This document shows positions 1-5,858 of a stretch of 8,407 nt of DNA, in pieces (position 1 is the first letter of the stretch; the number at the start of each line of letters is the position of its first letter). The notes below the pieces were generated by a model that worked only from the letters and a program-made list of their open reading frames with translations, did no database searches and was not told the origin of the DNA. A program made the position numbers and the translations under genes. This stretch comes from Nitrospinaceae bacterium (GTDB taxonomy: Bacteria; Nitrospinota; Nitrospinia; Nitrospinales; VA-1), in assembly GCA_016763735.1 (NCBI GenBank), contig JAESTE010000016.1:1-8407 (forward strand), written 5' to 3'.

Positions 1-41
1 AAAACAACGGCTTGAAAAATTTTACGATGTCGCTCTAGTGT

Positions 42-3000
42 TTACTTGCATTGAGTAGCTGAATGAAACGTTCGATAGAGAGCAGGCAGAACAAACAAGG
101 TTAAGAGGGTCGAAGAAAGGATGCCGCCAATAACCACGGTGGCGATAGGACGTTGAACTTCAGCTCCTGTTCCCGTTGCCAACGCCATGGGGATGAACCC
201 CAGTGAGGCCACGAGAGCCGTCATCAATACAGGCCGCAAGCGAGTGAGCGAGCCTTGTCGAATTGCATTTTCTAAATCCATCCCCTTTTCTCGTAATTCG
301 TCTATAAAGGAAATCATAACCAGTCCATTCAGTACGGCAATTCCTGAGAGAGCGATAAAACCGATTGCAGCAGAAATCGACAGAGGAATTCCTCGTGCCC
401 ACAAGAAAAATAGCCCTCCGGTCAGGGCAAGTGGAATTCCAGAAAAAACCAGAAGAGAGTTTTTGACACTATCCAATGCGGCAAACAGGATGAGAAATAT
501 TAATGCAAGAGCAAGTGGGACTACGATTTGCAATCGTTTTGTTGCTGAAATCAAGTGCTCAAACTGCCCTCCCCATTCAATCCAATATCCCGGGTTCATT
601 GAAACCCTTCTCTCAATAGTGGCTTGAGCTTCTTTCATAAATGAACCCAGGTCGCGATTTCTAATATTTGCTGTAACAACAATTCTGCGTTTTCCGTTTT
701 CCCTGCTGATTTGATTAGGGCCTTTTATAATTGAGAACCGGGCCAGTGCGGATAGAGGGAGATAGTCCATGTTATTTTCATGTGTTTTTAAATTTGCTGA
801 CGAGAGAATTTCTAGTGCTTTGAATGAGTTTTTGGGAAGAGAGATGGGAATTCTTTTCAGTTGCTCAATATCATTCCTTATATCTTCAGATAGTCTCACC
901 AAAATTTCAAAGCTTCTGTCTTGCTCATAAACTTTGCCTGCGCTTTTTCCGCCTATGGCAATTGCAACCACCTCTTGAACATCAGAAACATTGATTCCCA
1001 ATCGCGCCATTAGGTCTCTATCCAATTCAAGGTTTAAAACGGGAAGTCCTGTTATCTGCTCAACGGCTACATCAGAGGCACCGGGAATTTTTGAGATAAC
1101 TTCTTCAATTTCTTTACCTTTTGCGAGGAGGATTTCCAAATCATTGCCAAATACTTTTACGGCTATATCACTACGAACCCCAGCAATCAATTCGTTAAAT
1201 CGCATTTCAATGGGCTGAATTATTTCGTACTTATTGCCAGGGACTTGTTCAATTTTCTGTTCTAATTCATGTATAAGATCCGATTTTAGTCGTTTGGGGT
1301 TGGGCCATTGGGAACGTGGTTTCATAATTAAAAATACATCGGCAACACTGGGTGGCATGGGGTCGGTGGCAATGTCTGCAGTTCCGATTTTAGAGAACAC
1401 ATATTTAATCTCTGCAATTTCCTTGATTTTTTTCTCAAGTGTGTACTGCATGGATACAGCTTGGGTGAGACTGGTTCCAGGAACGCGCAGGGCATGAAGA
1501 GCGATATCCCCTTCATCCAAAGTCGGGATAAATTCACTGCCAATGCGAGTTGCTAATAAAAGGCTTAGAACAACAAGAATCGTGGCAAAAGTAAGAACTG
1601 CAGGTCGATTGTTCAGAGAGATGTTCAATAAAGGTTCATACAATTTTTTAGCCCATTTTAAAATCAGGCTTTCATTTTCTGAGATTTTTTTGGATGAGAA
1701 TTGTGCCACCATAGCAGGGATGAATGTGATCGATAAAATCATGGCGCCTGTTAATGCAGCCAGGATAGTAAATGCCATTGGCTGAAACATTTTTCCCTCA
1801 ATGCCCGTGAGAGTCAAAATTGGCAGATAGACGATCATTATAATAAGAACTCCAAAGATGCTTGGGCGGGAGACCTCTTTTGTTGCATGTCGAACTATCT
1901 CGAAACGTTGCGAACGTGAAAGAATGCCGCCTGAAATATTTTGCTCTTCCGCCAGCCTTCGCATACAGTTTTCAACGATAATGACGGCCCCATCGACAAT
2001 GATTCCAAAGTCGATAGCTCCAAGGCTGAGAAGGTTGCCGCTAATACGGTTTCCAACCATGCCGGTGACAGCAAACAACATAGAAAGAGGAATAACGAGT
2101 GCGGTGATGATAGCGGCTCGGATATTCCCAAGAAGAAGGAAGAGGACCACAATGACCAATAAGGCTCCTTCGAGAAGATTTTTTCTTACTGTGTCAAGGG
2201 TGGCGTTGACCAAATTGGTTCGGTCGTAAACAGTTTTGGCTGTCATTCCTTCTGGGAGGGTACGGTTGATCTCTTTTAATTTTTCAGAAACTCTCAAAGA
2301 AACAGTGCGGCTGTTTTCTCCTTTAAGCATGAATACCGTTCCCAATACCACTTCTTTCCCATCCTTTGTCGCTGCTCCTGTGCGCAAATCTTTTCCCAGT
2401 TTAATTTCTGCAACATCTTTAATGTAAATTGGAATCCCGAGGTGAGAGCCTACAACGATCTTTCCAATATCATCGAGCCCTTCAACCTGGCCTGGGGTTC
2501 GGATAAGATATTGCTCGCCGTTACGTTCAATATAACCTCCTCCCATGTTGGCATTGTTTTTCATCAGGGCTTCCATAATGCCTCTGAAAGTTATTCCATA
2601 AGCCATTAATTTTTTCGGGATAGGGGCCACCTGATATTGTTTTGTGAAACCTCCCATGCTATTTATTTCTGCTACTCCCTTAACATTGCGTAATTGTGGG
2701 CGAATCATCCAGTCTTGAATCGTTCGTAAATCAACGGGCGAATAAGGTTTCGAATTCTTAATATTTTCATCTTGCTCAACTGTCCACATGAAAATTTCAC
2801 CAAGACCTGTCGCAACGGGTCCCATGATAGGTTCCAATCCAGTAGGGAGGTTGCTTTTCATTTCCTGGATACGAATGTTGATCATCTGTCTGGCAAAATA
2901 GATATCCGTTCCGTCTTCAAAAACCACTGTGACTTGAGATAATCCGTATCGGGAGATGGACCGGGTATAGGATAGTTTGGGAATTCCGGAAATGGCAGTT

Positions 3001-3209
3001 TCAATGGGAAAGGTTATTCGTTTTTCAACTTCAAGCGGTGTGTAGCTCGGAGCTTCGGTATTTATTTGAACTTGAACATTTGTAATATCCGGGACTGCAT
3101 CAATAGGCAGTATCTGGAAATTATAGACTCCGAATCCTGCCATGATGAGAACTCCAAGCATTACAAATGCTCTTTGCTTAATGGAGAACTTTAAAATTCC
3201 TTCGAGCAT
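42..3209 (-). CDS. czcA: CzcA-type heavy-metal efflux RND transporter, complete
   Basis: Inner-membrane proton-driven pump of the HME-RND family, exporting divalent metal ions together with the adaptor encoded just upstream and an outer-membrane channel. The 1055 residues match the family's usual full length. TM1 is at about residues 10-32, followed by a periplasmic porter loop, a TM cluster at about 340-555 (including a TM4 segment), a second porter loop, and a terminal TM cluster at about 893-1045. TM4 carries DFGIIVDGAVIIVEN (residues 400-414). D400, D406 and E413 align with the acidic residues of Cupriavidus CzcA TM4 that are needed for proton coupling, which is the signature of divalent-metal (CzcA-like) members. 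The family motif GPNQISRENGKRR is at about 830-842. The start is fixed: the adaptor's TAG stop is in the same frame 5 codons upstream, and AAAGGA lies 7 nt before ATG. A stretch of about 20 extra residues (about 790-820) precedes PLSALARF. The exact metal (Zn, Co, Cd or Ni) cannot be read from sequence. Confidence 0.95.
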   Translation of the reverse strand: MLEGILKFSIKQRAFVMLGVLIMAGFGVYNFQILPIDAVPDITNVQVQINTEAPSYTPLEVEKRITFPIETAISGIPKLSYTRSISRYGLSQVTVVFEDGTDIYFARQMINIRIQEMKSNLPTGLEPIMGPVATGLGEIFMWTVEQDENIKNSKPYSPVDLRTIQDWMIRPQLRNVKGVAEINSMGGFTKQYQVAPIPKKLMAYGITFRGIMEALMKNNANMGGGYIERNGEQYLIRTPGQVEGLDDIGKIVVGSHLGIPIYIKDVAEIKLGKDLRTGAATKDGKEVVLGTVFMLKGENSRTVSLRVSEKLKEINRTLPEGMTAKTVYDRTNLVNATLDTVRKNLLEGALLVIVVLFLLLGNIRAAIITALVIPLSMLFAVTGMVGNRISGNLLSLGAIDFGIIVDGAVIIVENCMRRLAEEQNISGGILSRSQRFEIVRHATKEVSRPSIFGVLIIMIVYLPILTLTGIEGKMFQPMAFTILAALTGAMILSITFIPAMVAQFSSKKISENESLILKWAKKLYEPLLNISLNNRPAVLTFATILVVLSLLLATRIGSEFIPTLDEGDIALHALRVPGTSLTQAVSMQYTLEKKIKEIAEIKYVFSKIGTADIATDPMPPSVADVFLIMKPRSQWPNPKRLKSDLIHELEQKIEQVPGNKYEIIQPIEMRFNELIAGVRSDIAVKVFGNDLEILLAKGKEIEEVISKIPGASDVAVEQITGLPVLNLELDRDLMARLGINVSDVQEVVAIAIGGKSAGKVYEQDRSFEILVRLSEDIRNDIEQLKRIPISLPKNSFKALEILSSANLKTHENNMDYLPLSALARFSIIKGPNQISRENGKRRIVVTANIRNRDLGSFMKEAQATIERRVSMNPGYWIEWGGQFEHLISATKRLQIVVPLALALIFLILFAALDSVKNSLLVFSGIPLALTGGLFFLWARGIPLSISAAIGFIALSGIAVLNGLVMISFIDELREKGMDLENAIRQGSLTRLRPVLMTALVASLGFIPMALATGTGAEVQRPIATVVIGGILSSTLLTLFVLPALYRTFHSATQCK

Positions 3210-3216
3210 GAAAAAA

Positions 3217-3222
3217 TCCTTT
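3217..3222 (-). promoter_or_regulatory. Ribosome binding site of czcA
   Basis: On the minus strand AAAGGA lies 7 nt upstream of the czcA ATG, inside the 15-nt gap after the adaptor's stop codon. The good spacing and short gap support translation of both proteins from one mRNA. It also supports ATG 3209 as the start, since no other start codon lies between the in-frame TAG and this ATG. Confidence 0.75.
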
Positions 3223-3224
3223 AC

Positions 3225-4991
3225 CTAATGGTCGTGAGTAGCAGATGATTTTTCGATTTCTGCTTTCAATATGAAACTATTTTGATCTACAAAATATTCA
3301 TTCTTTTTCAACCCCTGCAACACTTCCGTCCATTTGCCATCACTTTTTCCTAATTTCAGAGGACGGGCTTCAAAGAGGTTTCCATATTTTACGAAGACCA
3401 CCGACCAGTCGCGGATGGTTTGAATGGCTCTAGTGGGAACAGCAAGTGGAACTGTTCGTTGGTCAAGAGTTAGTTCTAATGTGACAAAAGTTCCAGGCCG
3501 CCACTTTAACTTTGGATTGGGAATAACCACCCGTCCTGTTATGGTGCGACTTGTTCCATCAATGATAGAATCGAGATATGTCAATTTCCCCTTGGCTTTC
3601 AACCCAATATCACTATTCCTGACGGTGACGCTTTGCCCCAATTTAACGGAGTTAATATCCATAACGGGGATAGCCATGTTCACCCAGACTTCAGATAAAT
3701 CTGCCAAAAGAAAAACAGCGTCATCACTTTTAACCGCTTCTCCAGTGGTTAAATGCTTTTGTATGATTATTCCACCTAAAGGAGATCTCAATTCGTATTT
3801 GCTGAAATTCTGTTCTTTCTGTTGGGATAAGCTGGCAATCTCCCCATCCACTAATCCCAAGGCAAAAAGTTTTTGTCTGGCGGTTTGAAGATTAAATGTT
3901 TCTATATCAAAATTTCTTTTCTTCTGGCGAACGGCCCAATTACCGTCATAGTCTATCTTTTCGCGCAGGGCCAAATATTTTGCTTCTGAACTTTTTAATT
4001 TTTCTTCTGCTTGCAGGTATTCAGACTCTGAAGAAATTCCCTTGGCGAATAAATTTTTCTCGCGGAGGTAGACAGACTTTGCTAATTTCATTTTTGCGTA
4101 TGCGGGGATAAGTAATTCACGGCTTCTCCCAATTTGTAAACCTTTCAGTCCTTGATAGACATCTTCTAAATCTATTTTTTTATGCAGGAGGTCCAACAAC
4201 TTTTGGGTATTTTGAAAAAGAAGGATTTCTCGGTCAAGGTCAGATTTAGATAATTTCACCTGTTGACCCTTGGCGAGATAATTAATCTTTGCATCAGCCA
4301 GTTCACGGCTTTCAATGATAGCCAATATGTCCCCTGGAACGACGGTATCCCCTAAATCCTTAAAAGTTTTCTTCACTACCCCGTCCAGTCGGGGGACAAT
4401 GTGAACAACCTTTTCTTCGTTTAAGTTGATTTCTCCAGGCAAGCTTATTTGATTTTTAATCCGAACGGGTCCCGCTTTCTTGATAGTGATATTTGCATTT
4501 TTTATTGCAGTTTCGGCTAGCTCCACCCTGGCTTCGATTTGCGAGAACTCCCATTCATATTGTTTTTCTTTCCAATGAACGTTGATATCGGCATTAAAAG
4601 AATGAGGCTCGACAATAGTTTTATTCCCAAGAAGATATCTGCCCATTGGTTTGAATTGAATGGTATCGATCCGATCCAGCCGATTTAACTTAATGGTCAG
4701 ATCCACTTCGTTTAAAGGGATGGGTTTACCAAAACCGTCTGTTATAAAAGCTCTGAACTCTGGGGGAATGCCTGTCTCATAAATTTTAACTTCAACTTGT
4801 AAACCCTTTTTAGTAAATAGCCAACCGCCATGCGGCCCTCTGGGGATGGCCCCTTTGTATTCTGAGTCAGGGTTAAACGAATGGGTTTCAATTGAAACTG
4901 CCCCCATATTGAGAATCTTCTGCCCTGCGAATACACCCATCGCAAGGATCACAATTATTGAGATTACGTATCTCTTTTTCATTGCCGCCAT
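3225..4991 (-). CDS. czcB: Efflux RND periplasmic adaptor subunit (CzcB/HlyD-type membrane fusion protein)
   Basis: Periplasmic adaptor linking the RND pump to an outer-membrane channel. A positively charged start (MKKR) and a hydrophobic segment at about residues 8-24 form a membrane anchor or uncleaved signal. Residues about 45-175 form an N-terminal extension with PHGGW at 53-57. The first lipoyl half is at about 197-229 (RLDGVVKKTF, GDTVVPGDILAIIES). A long charged alpha-hairpin covers about 230-395. The second lipoyl half is at about 398-430 (YELRSPLGGIIIQKHLTTGE), then a beta-barrel at about 434-510 and a membrane-proximal domain at about 515-580. The C-terminus is His-bearing (THDH). 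The length of 588 is on the long side for the family because of the N-terminal extension. An in-frame TGA at 4998-5000 limits the start to ATG 4991 or ATG 4982. GAGGGG upstream is 2 nt from the first and 11 nt from the second, so the choice is open; 4991 is given here. It lies 15 nt upstream of czcA in the same reading frame, a clear operon. No outer-membrane factor gene is next to it. Confidence 0.93.
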   Translation of the reverse strand: MAAMKKRYVISIIVILAMGVFAGQKILNMGAVSIETHSFNPDSEYKGAIPRGPHGGWLFTKKGLQVEVKIYETGIPPEFRAFITDGFGKPIPLNEVDLTIKLNRLDRIDTIQFKPMGRYLLGNKTIVEPHSFNADINVHWKEKQYEWEFSQIEARVELAETAIKNANITIKKAGPVRIKNQISLPGEINLNEEKVVHIVPRLDGVVKKTFKDLGDTVVPGDILAIIESRELADAKINYLAKGQQVKLSKSDLDREILLFQNTQKLLDLLHKKIDLEDVYQGLKGLQIGRSRELLIPAYAKMKLAKSVYLREKNLFAKGISSESEYLQAEEKLKSSEAKYLALREKIDYDGNWAVRQKKRNFDIETFNLQTARQKLFALGLVDGEIASLSQQKEQNFSKYELRSPLGGIIIQKHLTTGEAVKSDDAVFLLADLSEVWVNMAIPVMDINSVKLGQSVTVRNSDIGLKAKGKLTYLDSIIDGTSRTITGRVVIPNPKLKWRPGTFVTLELTLDQRTVPLAVPTRAIQTIRDWSVVFVKYGNLFEARPLKLGKSDGKWTEVLQGLKKNEYFVDQNSFILKAEIEKSSATHDH

Positions 4992-5019
4992 TTCCCCTCA
5001 TGTTTTGTTGAAGCCATAT

Positions 5020-5035
5020 TGAAGGAGACCCTTCA
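5020..5035 (-). repeat. Inverted repeat in czcB leader
   Basis: TGAAGG-AGAC-CCTTCA is a perfect 6-bp stem with a 4-nt loop, ending 28 nt before the adaptor start codon. It could be an mRNA hairpin near the ribosome landing zone or a short operator half. No T-tract follows on the minus strand, so it is not an intrinsic terminator. Chance occurrence is possible at this size. Confidence 0.35.
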
Positions 5036-5043
5036 TCAACGAC

Positions 5044-5057
5044 CTCATTTTAATGAG
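5044..5057. repeat. AT-rich inverted repeat upstream of czcB
   Basis: CTCAT-TTTA-ATGAG forms a 5-bp stem with a 4-nt loop, followed on the plus strand by AATTTTTT. The arrangement mimics a plus-strand terminator, but no plus-strand gene precedes it and the stem is weak. It may be a regulator site or chance. Confidence 0.25.
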
Positions 5058-5158
5058 AATTTTTTAACAGACCCAGGCCTGAAAAAAGGCAAGCACCCTT
5101 GTTAACGAAATCAGGCGCAACTCAATCAGACAAGAATCTAAAATTTAAAGATAGTGAT

Positions 5159-5626
5159 TTAAATCAGACGGAAGGGTGGCGCGCGTGATAAATGATTTCC
5201 CTGAAATCGCCACAATTTGACAACAGGGATTTGAAACTTGAGCGAAAAGGAAAAGGAAGGGTTGGCGGGTTCAAAATAAACTGTGATATCTACATGTTTT
5301 ACAACGAAAATTGATTTGAGGGGAGGAATATTATCCTGGAATTTATAGAAACCTGGATAATCCTGATCGTGATCTGAAGAAGAATGAGAATGGGGTGGAT
5401 TTTTATCCTGCCTGGAGGCAGAGGGATGCGCATCTGTTAAATGGGCATAGGTTTCCAGGATTTCCGAATGAAAATGCGCAGAGTGATGATGGGTCCCGAC
5501 CTCTTCAGCATGAGTTGGTGTAGTTTCGGAGTGAAAATGGAGAAATGGCAAAAGGAAGAATTGGAATCCGCAAAGAAAAACCATTGCGCCCATGAATTTA
5601 AATTTTCTTTTGCAAAATCTAATCAT
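5159..5626 (-). CDS. Exported histidine-rich small protein, putative periplasmic metal binder
   Basis: I do not recognise this 155-residue protein by name. It has a basic N-terminus (residues 3-10) and a hydrophobic segment at about 12-29, consistent with a signal peptide or anchor. A His-rich, acidic and Ser-rich stretch follows, with 13 of the 15 histidines between residues 30 and 86 (HFH, HHH, HFH, HSH, HDH patterns). A more ordinary segment of about 90-155 has alternating hydrophobic residues and ends in RAPPFRLI. The layout resembles small periplasmic metal-binding or sensing proteins found beside czc/cus operons, such as CzcI, but this is a comparison of layout only, not homology I can show. 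An in-frame TAG directly abuts the ATG upstream, so translation cannot start earlier; the Shine-Dalgarno is weak (GAGA). A strong promoter lies about 60 nt upstream. Its placement directly before czcBA suggests a role in the same metal response. A chance ORF is unlikely given the signal segment, His clustering and promoter. Confidence 0.75.
   Translation of the reverse strand: MIRFCKRKFKFMGAMVFLCGFQFFLLPFLHFHSETTPTHAEEVGTHHHSAHFHSEILETYAHLTDAHPSASRQDKNPPHSHSSSDHDQDYPGFYKFQDNIPPLKSIFVVKHVDITVYFEPANPSFSFSLKFQIPVVKLWRFQGNHLSRAPPFRLI
5369..5539 (-). other. His-rich putative metal-binding segment of the small exported protein
   Basis: This segment encodes residues 30-86 of the small protein. Thirteen histidines sit in 57 residues, spaced mostly as HxH or HHH and mixed with Asp, Glu and Ser. 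Such arrays commonly coordinate Zn, Ni, Co or Cu. There are no Met-rich runs and no Cys in the segment, which argues for a borderline or divalent metal rather than Cu(I) or Ag(I). The metal choice is inference. Confidence 0.6.
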
Positions 5627-5690
5627 CTAAAAAAGTCTCACAACGCCATTGATCTGACCATCCAGTCTTTTTATCGGCAGGTATGCTGAA

Positions 5691-5720
5691 ATTATAAGGA
5701 AAATCAAGGGAACCAGTCAA
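5691..5720 (-). promoter_or_regulatory. Sigma-70-type promoter for the His-rich gene (and probably czcBA)
   Basis: On the minus strand TTGACT (5720-5715) is followed after 18 nt by a perfect TATAAT (5696-5691). The -35 box matches TTGACA at 5 of 6 positions. Transcription would begin near 5684, giving an untranslated leader of roughly 58 nt before the His-rich gene's ATG. It is the best promoter-like element in the window's intergenic regions. With no terminator seen before czcB, it may drive all three downstream genes. Confidence 0.7.
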
Positions 5721-5734
5721 ATATTTTTAGACTG
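5714..5734. repeat. Inverted repeat overlapping the -35 box (candidate operator)
   Basis: CAGTC (5714-5718) and GACTG (5730-5734) form a 21-bp interrupted dyad. Symmetry partly continues inward as AAA against TTT with one unpaired A. One arm covers most of the -35 hexamer, where a repressor would block RNA polymerase. A second CCAGTC copy lies downstream at 5662-5667. The sequence matches no metal-regulator consensus I can name, so regulator identity is unknown. Confidence 0.4.
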
Positions 5735-5858
5735 AAAAATAACTTCAAACTTTATATGCTAATGTAACCCACCAAATATTCAACAATACGATGTGTTTTA
5801 CTTTCTTTCTCTCCTTTTGATTTCGACTTCTCACTCCTGGTTCGATTTGAATTTTTGA

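Larger units (their letters stand above)
4992..5158 (-). other. Leader/intergenic gap between the His-rich gene and czcB
   Basis: This 167-nt AT-rich stretch separates the stop of the His-rich gene from the adaptor start. I see no GC-rich hairpin followed by a T-run on the minus strand, so read-through from the upstream gene into czcBA is plausible. TTGCCT (5089-5084) with TGTTAA 17 nt further is the best promoter-like pair, but the -10 matches consensus at only 3 of 6 positions, so I do not call a promoter. Two small inverted repeats within it are listed separately, and CAGGCCTG near 5075 is an 8-nt palindrome. Confidence 0.5.
5627..5858 (-). other. Intergenic region between RND pump 2 and the His-rich gene
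   Basis: This 232-nt AT-rich gap holds the promoter and overlapping dyad described separately. I find no GC-rich stem with a T-run downstream of the pump-2 stop codon, so no intrinsic terminator is called. The part nearest pump 2 (about 5750-5858) shows no ORF, tRNA-like structure or repeat that I can support. Confidence 0.6.

Noticed and set aside
1..41. Possible terminator or next gene downstream of czcA
   Set aside because: Only 41 nt remain. No stem with a T-run on the minus strand and no start codon with a ribosome binding site can be supported.
187..627. Plus-strand open frames opposite czcA, czcB and pump 2
   Set aside because: All lie antisense to well-conserved transporter genes, have no ribosome binding site or recognisable motifs, and are explained as shadows of the real coding strand.
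5044..5065. Hairpin plus T-run resembling an intrinsic terminator on the plus strand
   Set aside because: The stem is 5 bp and AT-rich, and there is no plus-strand gene upstream for it to terminate. On the minus strand the T-run is on the wrong side.
5441..5689. Plus-strand 82-residue frame opposite the His-rich gene
   Set aside because: It runs through the promoter and the start of the His-rich gene, has no signal or domain, and the opposite strand has a signal peptide, clustered His and a matching promoter.
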